A program made the position numbers and the translations under genes. A stretch of 64,000 nucleotides of DNA from Plasmodium coatneyi (taxonomy: Eukaryota; Apicomplexa; Aconoidasida; Haemosporida; Plasmodiidae): contig NC_033569.1 of the NCBI RefSeq assembly GCF_001680005.1, positions 1,116,001 through 1,180,000 of the forward strand. The letters run 5' to 3'. Under the pieces are notes generated by a model that was not told the DNA's origin, made no database searches, and saw only the letters and a program-made list of their open reading frames with translations. This document shows, one piece after another, positions 12,282 through 24,102 of this stretch (its first letter is position 1; each line of letters begins with the position of its first letter).

Positions 12282-13345
12282 TTATAATTTGTATTTTTTG
12301 TATTTGGAACGTTGGATGTATTTTTTTCGGGCTCGATAATAATAAAATGCTACTAATACACCAAGCATGAGAAGTCCAATAATTGTAAGTATTGGAAATG
12401 TCCAAGCCAAAGTAACTGTAAAGGATGTAATATCAGAGCGAAATCCTTTTACTAGTGTTGGAACTGATCCGAGGCCATCAAGGGAGGTTATTCCAGCTGA
12501 GATCATATAATATGGAATTAGCAGGCAAAGTGTCACCATGCCTAGTATAAGTAGTAGTAAGGTTCTATGTTTAAATTTCCCATATTTACATTTTTTATAC
12601 AACCTTCGACATTTGTCTCGCAAGGTGGTATTTTTTCTATTCTTTCTTCCTACACATTGTGAATGTTCAAAATCTACACCTAAATTAAAATTTGAATCAA
12701 ATTTTGAAGCGAAATTTTTTGAATTTGTTCCATTTAGGGAAGTATTCTTAATTGGGTCTTTATAACTTCTATGAGAAAATTGATTTGGTAATTGTGTTCT
12801 CGTACCAGTTCCATCACTTTGTACTGATGATGATCCTGTACTGCTTGCACTGCTTGAATCGGATGAGTCATATGGGCTAGTTCCTGCTTTGCCCGATGAT
12901 GGGGTTCCGTTCACTAGGACCTAAAAAAAAGAAAAGGAGGTACGAAGGTGTGAATTCATAATATTTTGGAGTGTATAATTATTATTTTACAAAATGAAAG
13001 AAAAGGGGGTAAGGAGGAAGTGCACATTCATAAATCATAGAGTGTACAAGTATTATTATACAAAATGAAAGGAAGAGGGGGGAGGGGAAGGGGAAGGGAA
13101 AGTTTCCTTCCCTTCCCCTTCCCCCCGCCCCCTTCTTTTCTTTTTCCCTCACTCAGCAAAAATAGAAAGAAAAAAAATTTGTTCCTTAATCATAATAAAA
13201 ATGTATGTGTGTGTGTGACAAATGTATTTATTTTTAATATAAGTGTGTTTAACAGCTGTTCCTATCTTACATGATGGTTAGGGTTATATTGCGCCCAACA
13301 GCAAAGTATCAAGATGAATAAGAGGTATTTTGCGGAGAACATCAT
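12282..13345 (-). CDS. Gene A: secreted/membrane protein of unknown function, paired with gene B
   Basis: Two exons on the minus strand: 13345-13271 and 12920-12282; predicted 237 residues. Exon 1 is a clean signal peptide (MMFSAKYLLFILILCCWAQ). Exon 2 begins with a Ser-rich region (SSDSSSASSTGSSS), then a basic motif, DKCRRLYKKCKYGKFKHR, followed at once by a hydrophobic span (TLLLLILGMVTLCLLIPYY), a loop, a second span (FPILTIIGLLMLGVLVAFYYY) and a basic end (RARKKYIQRSKYKKYKL). It is about 100 residues shorter than gene B, which repeats the basic-plus-membrane module. Two-exon genes with this layout are common among Plasmodium exported proteins; I do not recognise the family and see no certain PEXEL motif. 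Function unknown. Confidence 0.75.
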
Positions 13346-13690
13346 TGTGCGTCGTTTTTAAAATAAAAATTTTTTTAAAATGAAATATTTCCTTTTTTTT
13401 TCCTTTATTTATATTAATAGATTCTATGATTATTTCTTCTTTTTATATTATTAGGTAACATTAATAAAATAGTTTGCGTATGCAACTTGCGATATATAAT
13501 GCTTTTTTTTTCATTTTAAAGGTGTGTAAATCTAATTTAAAATGAAGAAAGAATTTTATTACAACGTACAATATAAAATATAAAAAATGGAATATATCTC
13601 AATTAAAAAAAATAGATTTTAAGTACATCATTATATGTTATTTCAAAAATTAACATTGACAGATGTCAATATTCTTTTAAGAGAAAAAAA
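13346..13690. other. Upstream flank of gene A
   Basis: AT-rich sequence with no gene; presumably contains the gene A promoter. It leads into the C-rich tract that starts near 13,700. Confidence 0.5.
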
Positions 13691-13699
13691 AAAAGAAAT

Positions 13700-14838
13700 A
13701 ACATCCCCTCCCCCACAACGTAACACACTTCCATCCATACTAACACCCCTTCCTTCCACACCTTTCTCTTCATTCGCCCACTCCTTCATTCTCTTAACTT
13801 CATTCCCATTCCTTCATTCTCATTCCTTCAATCCCTTTCCTACACCCCCCTCCCCTTCATACTCTTTCTTGCACATCCAACCCCCTACCCTCACACCCTT
13901 AAACTTTCATTCTAATACTCTTACGCTCTACTTTCACACCCTGAACATTCACTCTAACACCCTCCTGATTCTAACGCCCCCTCTTTCTAACATCTACTCC
14001 CACTCCCCCACAGTCTAATACCCTCCTCCTCCTAACAACCTTCCTTCCACCCCCTACTCCCACACCCTAACACACTTTTCTCCACAATAACACTCACCCC
14101 ATCCCACACTTACATCCCTAATCCTAAATCATACACTCCCTTTCCATCATTCCTTTTTCCTTCACTCCTCCTTTTCTTCACTCCTCCTTTCCTTCTACAC
14201 CCCTTTCCTCCACCCCGCCCCCACACTTTAATCCCCACTCTCTAATTCCCCCCAAATCCCTCACTCCCCCCATAAACCACCCACTCTCATCCCCTCTCAC
14301 ACAACTCACACTCACCCTCACACTCATTCCCCCACACCCTAAACCCTCCACACTCACTACCTTCCACACACCCTCCTTCACACCTTTCCCCTCAATCTCC
14401 TTTCTTTCACTCCCTTTCCTTCACTCCTTTTTTTTACACGCTCATTCCTTCTACACCCTTCAATTCATACTCTTCCTTCCACACCCCTTCCTTCACACTT
14501 ATCACCTTCCACCCCAATCATCTAACACCTAGCACCATCAACCCTAACACCCAAATCTGCACCACTTTACACATTACCCTAACAACCTTTCTGCCACTCC
14601 TATCAGCCTTCATTCTACCACCCTACCACCTAACAACTTTCCCTTCCACCCTACCACCTAACAACCTTCCCTTCCACCCTACCACCTAACAACCTTCCTT
14701 TCCACCCTACCACCTAACAACCTTCCTTTCCACCCTACCACCTAACACCCCTGACACAACCTTCCCTCCTTCTACCTACCACCCCTAATACAACCTTCCT
14801 TCCACCCACCTACCACCTAACAATCCTCCTTCCCTTCA
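13700..14838 (+). repeat. C-rich minisatellite before the orphan KIR exon
   Basis: Degenerate CCTTCC / CCACCCTA / CTAACAACC units, ending with about five near-identical copies of CCTTCCACCCTACCACCTAA (14,640-14,760). Part of it (14,515-14,590) matches the tract next to gene B (38,445-38,520): both contain CTAACACC, CACCATCAACCCTAACAC and CCCAAATC in order. It looks like a KIR intron left behind with its last exon. Frames across it (Pro/Ser/Thr/His-rich) are not genes. Confidence 0.8.
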
Positions 14839-14839
14839 G

Positions 14840-15178
14840 TATAAACCATGGTCTTCCTGGTTTGGTAACCACACTTCTGGAAATGGAAGGAGCTGAAGAA
14901 GAAATAATAGAAGAAGAAGATCCACCAGAAATGAATTCGACACATTAACGGAAGGTTCTTCAACAGAGAATGATTTCATACTGGGCTCAACAGCAGAAAA
15001 TGTCTCAACAGTAGATGGAACAGTACGTTCCTCTGCTGCCAAATACACAAGACAGTCAACAATACCACCTACAAGACCATCTACCACCAGAAGTGGAAGA
15101 ACAGGAAGGGCAGGAACAAATGTCAATAATAATATTATGCAGGGTCACCGGAACAATGTAGGTTACGGTCGCATGTAA
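14840..15178 (+). pseudogene. Orphan KIR tail exon (type B)
   Basis: After an acceptor (CCTTCAG at 14833-14839) the frame reads YKPWSSWFGNHTSGNGRS, then TGA at 14894-14896, and continues to a natural TAA at 15176-15178 with NNVGYGRM at the end. This is the cytoplasmic tail exon of a type B KIR (compare K2 YDLLPDW and NVGYHS, K4 YNLLPYW and NNIAYHRI). No ectodomain exon lies upstream on this strand; instead there is C-rich intron-like repeat and then gene A on the other strand. With the in-frame stop it is a decaying remnant. Confidence 0.8.
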
Positions 15179-15689
15179 CATTGCATGTAATATTCCCTCA
15201 AAAGATAGGGCAGAACTTAAACACCGTACAGTGTAAGGAACAAAATAACATTTTTTCCTTTTTTTTCTTTCCTTTACTTCCTTTTTCCTTTTCTTTTCCT
15301 TCCTTCTTTTTTTTCCTTTTTTTTTCTTTTTTTTTCTTTATTTTTTTTTTTATTCCTTTTCTTCATATTTCTTCTTCCTTTTCTTCCTACATATTTGTAT
15401 GTTTAAATAACAACTTGAGATAAGGTACTCTGCTAATGGGGCGCGGAACATACAAAAAAAAAAAGAAGGTGCTGACCTTCCTTAAAGAAATATTCATATA
15501 TTTTAAAAAACAAAAAAAATATTATGAAGTTAAAATTTTATAACAGAATTAATAAGCATTTTTTAATCTGCAATCAAAAAAAAATTTTACAAAACAAATC
15601 AATGAAGTGAAAAAAAAATTTTCACTTCCACTTATATTAATTGCACATGAACGTGTAAACACCCTCATGCAATACAAAAAAAAAAAAAA

Positions 15690-16089
15690 AAAAAAAAAAA
15701 ATATTTACTGCACCCTAAACCCAGAATCTCAACTTGGAACCTGTTACTCAGGAGCACTTTCCTTTGGAACAAAGTCTTCCTCCCTAAACCCGAAACCAGA
15801 AACTGAACTTAGAACATCAACCATAGGAAGACTTTCTTCCTTAAGAATTTGTTCCTTAGGAATATCATCCATAGGAATAAAGTCTTCCTTCCCTAAACCC
15901 GGCACCTGAACTTGGAACCCGTTCCTTAGGAACATCTTCCATAGGATCACATCCTTCAAGAACAAAGTCTTCTTCCCTAAACGCTAAATCTGAACATGGA
16001 ACCTGTTCTTTAGGAACACCTTCCTTAGGAACATCTTCCTTAAGGACAAAGTCTTCTTCCCTAAACCCGGAATCTGAACTTGGAACCTG
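15690..16089 (-). repeat. Vestigial C-terminal repeats of S2 beyond its stop codon
   Basis: Downstream of the S2 stop the minus strand continues in the same frame with QVPSSDSGFREEDFVL and further units, then loses frame near 15,880. The last unit (near 15,710) reads SGFRVQ and TAA followed by ATATTTT, matching the place where S3 ends (SGFTV, stop, ATATTTT). These 400 bp were therefore once coding. Confidence 0.75.
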
Positions 16090-19000
16090 TCACTCAGGAA
16101 TATCAACCATAGAAAGAAAGCCTTCCTCCCTAAACCCGGAATCTGAACTTCGAACCTGTTCCTTAGGAACATTTTCTTCTTTTATGAATTCACTTCCCAT
16201 AAATTCTTGAACAAGAATTTCAAAAAACTCTTCATTCGTCGAATGCAGATCCCCTTTTTGACATTCGTCTATAACTTCTAAATGGATATCAATAATCATG
16301 CGGCGACCCACACTACGGTGACCAGCACGGCGACGACCAACGCCCTGTTTTTTTGGGTTCTTCGTTCTCGTTGGAACAGATTTTGGTTGTTTGCGTTCCT
16401 TTACTAAGGTATATGCATGTGGGCCACCTTCTTCCACACGTTCCATATTTTGTTCCTGTAAAGTTGGAGCACGTACTTGATAAGCTCTTTTGTAACGTTT
16501 TCTTCTTTTACCAAGGAAAAAATACTAAAAAAGAAAAAGGCAGAAAAGGTTCTTTTAAGAGGGGTGAGTGTGTTGTTTTTAAGAACAATAAGTACTACTT
16601 TTAATCTATGTGCGAAATTCCACACCCCTAAAATGCAAAATCCTACATACACCCCTAAATGCAGCACCTTACACCCTAAAATGCGAAATCCTACACATAC
16701 ACACCCTAAAATGCGAAATCCTACACATACATATCCTTAAAATGCGAAATCCATTCCTTCTTTTTTTTTTTTTCCTTCTTTTTTTTATTTTTTATTTTTT
16801 ATTTTTCTCTTTGTTATTTTTTTCTTTTTTTTTTTAAAAACTCCTTTTTTTCTCTTTTAAGTTTTCCTTTCTTTTAAATCTTCTATTTTCTTTTTTAACC
16901 TTTTTTTTTTTTTTTTTCTTAAACTTCTTTTTTTCTTTTTTTTTTTCTTTACCTTCCAAAGGAGATAACTCATAGCAGAAATACCAAGGAAGACAGGAAT
17001 GGTAGGAAGGTAGGTGGTAAGGAGTTCGGAAGGGTTGTCAATCTTGTTACTAATTTGAGCAGCCTTGGGTGTTTTTGGAACAGTTTGACTGCCGGGTCCA
17101 CCTCCTGACACACTTGGACTCTGAACAGGAATACTTCCTCCTGGGCCCGGGCTACCCCCCTGGGGAACCCCTACTCCTGGAATTGTAACATGGTCATTAG
17201 TGGAAGGCTGAACAACTATAGCTTGTCCAGCACGAGCTGGATCAGCGAGAGGTTTCTGCTTAGTTTGAGGTTCAAAAATGACACTCTGCTTAGTACTACC
17301 TAGACCACCTCGTGGAGTAGCACTATCAGGTGGAAGAACTGAAGGAACACCTGCTCCTGGAACTACAGGAATACTATGGCTACCAGAAACAGCGGGCTCG
17401 GCTCCGGCACCACTGACCTTACCATCCTGATCTTCAGCATTTTGTGTGGTAGTACCTGCTCCTGCATCTGAAAAATAAGTGAAGGAAGAGTGAAGTATTG
17501 TTTTTAGTACAATTAGGAATAATAACATCTAGAATATTGTAGGTGCACACTCTGCGCATAGCTGATGAATTGTTCGAATTTTTCCCTCACCTTCATCGTT
17601 CTTCTTTTCCTCAGCAGCTGCTGGAGCAGCAGAAGCTCCAGCAGGGGGTGCTGGTGATGATGGTGCAGGTACTCTGCTTCCCCCAGTGGAGGGTGAGCCA
17701 CCCTCTCCACTCCCCTGTCTACCTCCCTGAGGTGGAGGAGGGGGTTGAAGTGGAACAGTGTCTTCGGCTCCGGTAGGGTCGGTTCTGCTAACGGCTTGGG
17801 GATCCTTTTGCTGTGTTCTACTTTTCGCTTCATTGTCCTTTATGACTTTGTCAATGGTTTGTTCCATGGTTTCTTGTATTCCTTTCTGTATTTGTTGCTC
17901 TATTTCTAATTTTTCCCCAACATCCTGAATAATTTTCTCCAGTTCTGTTGCCGCTCCAGTGGATGTGTCGGAACGTCCCCCAGTCTGAGGCGTATGTTCA
18001 CTTACCCACTGTATCCACCTGGCATGTGTCTTTTGCTGCTCACACCATTCTGTTTCCCGTGACGACAATTGTCCTTGTAACAAGGTATTCGTGCTTAGAA
18101 TCTTCGAAACTTTATGTAACATGTCGTCATTATTTCTGTAGAAGTTGAAGGATTTCTCTAGATCACATGGTTCAGGCGCCGCACTCGTACCCATTCCAGA
18201 GTATGCGATCTCAAATGCAGTGAGCGCATGGTCTACCACTCCCCCGCTTATGCACCTTCCTTTCATGTATAGCAGCCATATTTTTAATAACTCACAAGGT
18301 TTAATATAATGACAACTGGTTCCAATATTTATGCATCGTTTATAATCGTAGTCCTCTCTTCTGCATTCTGTTACTATCCATAAATTTTTCATGAGCACTT
18401 TGCAAAATTTTATGCTCTTCTCTTTTGATTCTGCGTAGTCTGTAGGGGAAAACTCCTCACATATTGCGGCCATGGCCTCCGCGTGCTCATGCTTATAATA
18501 TGTTTCATCATCCGTTATTAAGTTGAAAAATTCTGTAAACCATTCTTCTATACCAACTGAAGAAAGAAGTATGTGTTATATAATATATGTATATACTTAC
18601 ATAGACATGTATATACATATATAGACATGTATATATATGTCTATATATGTATATTCTGTGCAATTCTTCTTTTATTTTACTTCTAATTAAGCATAGAACA
18701 AAGAATTAATTATTTAGTGTAAACATTAAACATAGAAGAAATGGAAGTTCAGTTCTGCATACCTTCCTCGCCATCTTCAAATCCTCTACTTACACTTTCT
18801 GCACATTTCCCTTTTTCCTGTAATTTTTTCTTTATATCATCCATTTTTGTTTTCATTCCTTTTACTATGTCCCCTATAGCACTCTTTTTCCAATTTACAT
18901 TGTCTTTCCCTGTGATTAGGTCTTCCCCTGGGGAGGCTACTATTCCTAAGTCACCTAAGATTTTTGGGTCAACTTCCCCTTCTTTCTTCCCTGCTGGACA

Positions 19001-20760
19001 ACCACTCTTCCCTTCGTTCTTTACATGGTGTAGAGCAGTATCCAATTTGTCTACTTTACTTAATGCTTTCTCTAGATCTCCCTTTTCCCGCTGATATTCA
19101 TCTATCCATTTTTCTAATTCTTCCCATATTAGTTTCCCCCCAACTCCTATACTTTCACTATCTACTTCGTCACATATTCTGTCCTTTCTTCTTATTCTGT
19201 GCTTATTCCTCATACTGTCCATTCTACCTTTAATTAATGGAGCTACTTTTCCCATACTGCAATGCGTTTTAAACATTCCCATCATTGTCACTCTTCCAAC
19301 CATACACCTTAAATAATTCTGTAATTTTCTTTCCTTCACCTTTTTATTCTTTTCTCTGGGTACCCACCACAACGTCCCTCCTGCATTCCACTTCGGCTTC
19401 CGCTCTAATCCATCTATCCAGAAAAATATTCTTAATAATAATTTACATAACTTTTTTTCCTCGATGGTGTCCAAAGACGCACACATTGGTTTCTCATCCT
19501 CTGCATCCTCCAGGACATTATTCATCATATCTTTAAATACTTCATCTAAATCATCCCATATAAGTTTCTATAATAGTGAATTATCGTAAGTACACATATA
19601 TATATATGTATGCTATATATAGTTTTACTCCCCTAACCACGACACTCAAATCCATCCTCCTTAGACCTTTCCTTCTAACACCCTAAACGCGAAATCCAAT
19701 ATCCACCAACCCCACTTTCCTTCACCCCCTTACTCCTTTCTTCAGCCCCTCCTCCTTAGACCCATCCTTCCTTTCCATTATATATATATTTTTATATATT
19801 ATTATTATGCAACTACTCCCCTCACACATTTAAAGAGTACATTTACCTCAAAGTTGTCCAACTCTGTGCCTGTACCTCTTGCCATGATCCATAGGTGTAA
19901 TAGTTTGGTTAAGAATTGATATGGTGGTTTTTTTGTTGTTGTGGTGATGGAAGTGGTGACGGGGACTGGATTTGGTACCGTTACTACTGCTTCTGTTGGT
20001 TCATGTGCTCTTGATACAGTATTCTTCTTCCCTCTGTCTATATTACACAAATTCTTGGGGAGCATGTTATGTATTTTTTGTAACATCTGGCTTTGTCTAT
20101 TTATCTTATTTGTTATTAGACTGTGAATACTTATACGTTCGAAAAACGGAATTTGAATTCTATCATATCTGCATTTATTGCATTTTTCCCCTTCGGTAAG
20201 TCCTTCATACAATGTACACATTACTTCATCTACGCTTTCCATAATTTGTTTGGCCCTACAATAACTCTTTCTGTACATGCTGAACCATACTTGCCTTATA
20301 TAACATTGAATATATTCCTTCATTTTCATATCCACAAAATCATTACCAGATACAGTTCTCATTTGTTCCTGCATTTTCAACAAATGTGCCACAAGGAATG
20401 CACACAACTCTTTCTCTTCGTCTTTCAACGTACTTCTTCCATTCTCAAAGACCTGCTCGCATCCGGTTTTTCCAATTGTTAAATCTGTGTCATCGACCTT
20501 ACCATCCATTACATTGATCCATTCTTTTATCTTTTCTAATAACTGTTTCTATAAATAGGAAGAACAGAACCATATACGCATCCTGCATGAAATGTAGGCA
20601 CCATCATTATACAGAAGAATTATTTCTACATATTTATGCTTAAATTACTACTTTACGTATGCTCCTTAATACAGTATTTTACCTTCCCGTCAGTCTCCTC
20701 CTTCCCTTTTGCTCTAATCCATTCATCCACCAAATCGTTGAACTCCTGGATTGTTCCCAT
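16090..20760 (-). CDS. SICAvar: SICAvar variant antigen S2, complete, six exons
   Basis: Minus-strand exons: 20760-20683, 20548-19847, 19567-18763, 18556-17591, 17467-16953 and 16524-16090; total 3501 nt, 1166 residues, all joins in frame. Exon 1 is MGTIQEFNDLVDEWIRAK. Exons 2-4 are Cys-rich domains of alpha style (LCAFLVAHLLKM; LCKLLLRIFFWIDGL; FCKVLMKNLWIV). I see no beta-style domain of the kind S1 and S3 have. Exon 4 runs into a Gln/Glu coiled stretch and a Pro/Ala/Gly-rich linker. Exon 5 is Gly/Pro-rich and ends in the membrane span (PTIPVFLGISAMSYLLWK). Exon 6 is the conserved cytoplasmic domain (YFFLGKRRKRYKRAYQ, GGPHAYTLVKERKQ, IIDIHLEVIDECQKGDLHST, FMGSEFIKEENVPKEQV). The TGA at 16092-16090 interrupts the repeat array, so the C-terminus is shorter than ancestral. 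A donor-like GGGTAAGTG inside exon 4 (after IQW, near 18,010) could mark an extra intron. Confidence 0.88.
16525..16952 (-). repeat. Telomere-word repeats in intron 5 of S2
   Basis: On the plus strand, 30-bp units ACACCCTAAAATGCGAAATC + CTACACATAC recur at about 16,640-16,750, with poly(T) and poly(A) beside them. CCCTAAA is the complement of TTTAGGG, the Plasmodium telomere word. A related stretch (GGATTTAGCATTTAGGGTGT) lies in intron 5 of S3 near 50,115-50,135. Confidence 0.7.
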
Positions 20761-23700
20761 TTTTACCCACTATTCATTAATTTTGTTATTCATCAAATTA
20801 CAAAGTAATACATTCCTTAAATACTGTGTGTACAACAGAACGTACGCATTCATTCTTCCACATCCATAGTACCAATCTACATTAACATATTCTACAACTG
20901 ACTGCCTCATTCCAGAAGAAGTGTGGAATTTTTGTTTTTCATTCCTTGAATATTCATATTATTATCCTTAGATGGATTACTTGAAGAAGTATGTGCGGAA
21001 TTTTTCATTTTTTCGTATTTTTTTCACTACATTTGTCGTTCCTTTTTTTCCTTTTTTCCTTTGCTTTTTTCTTTATTCATTCTTTAAAAGCAACATTGTT
21101 GTACATATATTTTATATATATATTCCTTTCTGTCGTCATACAGCACATTATTCCGTTAGTCATACCATTTCTTTCCTTTTTTTCATTCTGTTCTGTATAC
21201 AACTTTTACATGTAGCTTAATACAATGTTCTTTACGTGAGTAAGTACTTCTCAAATGAATTTGTTCATGAGTAATGTTAAAGAACAAATTGTTCACAAAA
21301 AAAAAGAAGGAATTACTAAGAACAAATTATTGTAACGAAAAAAATACTACTAATCACGAAATTTTCTAACATATAAATTTTAAGTAAAAATTATCAGTAG
21401 CAAACTGCAAATAAATAAATTGCGACGAAAAAAGAAAGGGTGCATACAGAACAGAAGTGCGGAACATACTCTCTGTAGGAGAATTTCACCCGCAATATGG
21501 GAATAATTTTTTTTTGCTCAACTGAATTAACGTACCGTTAGAAATACTCTCTCCCGTGTATATATCCCTAAAATTTGCATTTTTTTCTTTTTTCCTTTTC
21601 GAACAAATGCAAAATATTAGAATATAAGGGGGAAAACAGTAGAATGTTCCCCTCTTGTTTTTCTTTCATTTTTTATTCACATATATTACATATACCTTAT
21701 TTTGTTCGGTATAAGGTATTTTTAGTGCTAATTCTCCTTTCTTCCTTCCTCTTTTCCTCCCATTCAATTTTTTTCCTTCTATGCGCATAATTTAAGGAGG
21801 AATGGTGTCAACATAAATAATTATGGCACGTATGAATTATTAACAAGTTGGGCCATAAGAAGGGGAATTGTTCCCACAGGAAAATTTTCTGAAAGGGAAT
21901 GTTTGTGAACAGCCGAATTCGCTTATAATAGAATTGCTAAAATGAAGAATTATGAGCAAAGTTTTGCACGCATAAGCACTATACCACAGAATGGTTCACA
22001 TTTGTTCTATACTTCCAAATGTCAGGAAGAAGGGAAAGGGGGAAGAGGGGAAAGTGTACAAAATTTGTACATGTGCCATCGCCACCTTCATCATCCCATA
22101 TCTGCGCATATGTATGCGCATAAGTGTATGTACGCATTATAGATCACACACATACCCCCTCCCATATATATAATGCGCACGTCTTTCACATATTACCTTA
22201 ACCATGAAGAAAATTTGCCTTTTCTTTCAGAAAGGAACTGTTCTCTGTAGAAATTGTCCCCCAAAGGGACCTTTGTCCCTTACAGAACATTTGTCCTCAA
22301 AGGGGGAAGGTAATGTTCCCCCTTGGGAAGTTGTTGCTTTACCCTTAAGGATGTACATTACTTTCCTTAGGAAGTACCTTCCTTTCCTTAGGGGTAGTTG
22401 TTCCTTCTCTTACTGAAGAAGGAATTGTTATTCCTTCCCTCTAAAAAGTTCTTCCTTTCCTCAGGAAAGTATCTTCCCTTAGGGAGGTTACTTCCTTCCT
22501 TTTTAGAAAGGTTGTTCCTCCCTTCCTTCCTCCCTCCTTCTAAGGAAGGTTTCGTTCCCTTTCCTTTCCTTCCCATTAGTAAGGTAATGTTCCTTCCCTT
22601 CCCTTAGGGAAAGTACCCCTTTCCCTCAGGGGGGAAGGAAATTTACTATAACCACAAACCGCTAGAACTAACAGTCTACAATGTTCTACTTACCATGGAG
22701 AAACATATTATTTGAACGGAATGTGTACTGCCTTGTCCCATTCGGGACAGGGCATAATGCATTTATTTATAAAACATTATGTCGCAATAATGAAAGATGC
22801 ATACATCCCCTATGTGCACAGTGTGAAGTGTGTGCATATAGAACAGCAGCAGTAGCTGCAGCTGTATATAGAGGAGCAGTTGTAGTAGCCGTATACAGAG
22901 AAGTTGTAGTAGCTGTGTATACACACTGTGTGTATACACATTTTATTAAAAAACTGCTGTTCCATTCTTCCATGTTTCCACGGTTGTAACGTCAGTTTGG
23001 ACCCACCACATGGGGTCCATGCTTTGGAAGTTCAATTCCGTTTGGACGGCCACACTATACATAATGGACAACCACAATAATGGACCTATCATATAGTGTT
23101 CGTTCCATATGGGGGAGTGATGAATGCTGTGGTGGCGTCAGCGACCGCGGCCGCGGTGTCACATATCAATTTAATACAATAATAAGTAACTTCCTTCCTT
23201 CCATTCGTAAAATATGATAAATGAGGGGTGCACATACGTGCATGAATAGATGTGTGCATGCATGTATGCAGCAATATTGTAAAATGTATGTTCATTCATT
23301 TACCGCCATGAATTAAACATTAGAATGAGTACTTATATGAATAACCTAAAAGGTACAAACGCAGTCATTCATATATATATAATCATTCCTATATATACAT
23401 ACTGGAATAATATGTAGAAGGGGGGGAGAAGAGAAGGATCAAATTGTACACAATGTGCACACTGAAAATAAGAAAAATAAAGTATTCTGTACGTATAAAC
23501 TATGCAATATATATATTAGCAAATTTTAATAATTTATGTTTGAATAAAAATAAAACATAAATCAATTGTACCAGTTGAAATTCCATTTTAAGAAAATTAC
23601 GCACCTTTGTGTACCTAATAACTACATAAAGTAAATAGTAATAATGTAATGTTCCAAAAAATCACCCTAAGGAAAAAAGAGCAATAATAAAATAATAAAT

Positions 23701-24102
23701 GAGAAAAAAAAGGAGGGAGAAATTATATGGAGGAACTAATTCTCTATTCCTATTTTGCTACTTCAATGCATTCGCCTATATTTCCTCCCTTAACTGAATT
23801 TGCACATATAATTAATTTTGGATACATATATTTATATTCATTACAAATATATTGTTTATTACAAATAATTTCATTTGGAAGAATAAATTGGAAAAATTGT
23901 ACAATTGAACAATGTATGCACATTAATATTAGGTGGAGCGGAAAAAATTTTAAGGAAATTCTACATATATAAACAAATGCCACCAAAAAGGAGGGAACAA
24001 AATATTGTATATATTTCTATATATAAATATGTTGGAATCAATTTCTCTTAATATAACTATCTAACATATATACACAAGAAGAATAGTACCAATACATAAA
24101 CA
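20761..24102. promoter_or_regulatory. Head-to-head intergenic region between S2 and K4
   Basis: Copy of the S1/K1 intergenic region. Shared landmarks with S1, in order: GTGCGGAATT near the start, CTTATAATAGAATTGCT (21,923), AAGAAAATTTGCCTTTTCTTTC (22,207), the palindrome array (22,230-22,640), the hairpin TGTCCCATTCGGGACAGGG (22,735), the CAGCAGTAGCTGCAGCTGTA-like stretch (22,845), AACTGCTGTTCCAT (22,954), the AATTTAATA-to-TTCGTAAAATATGATAAATGAGGG block (23,166-23,226) and AGGTACAAACGCAGTCAT (23,350). Two divergent promoters are expected here. No gene seen. Confidence 0.6.
22230..22640. repeat. Palindrome array in SICAvar 5' region (S2 copy)
   Basis: Short inverted repeats of CCTTAGGGAAAGT / TTAGGAAGTACC / CTTTCCTCAGGAAAG type, with AAGGTAATGTTCC recurring (22,307 and 22,580). 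Counterpart of 3280-3670. Confidence 0.7.
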
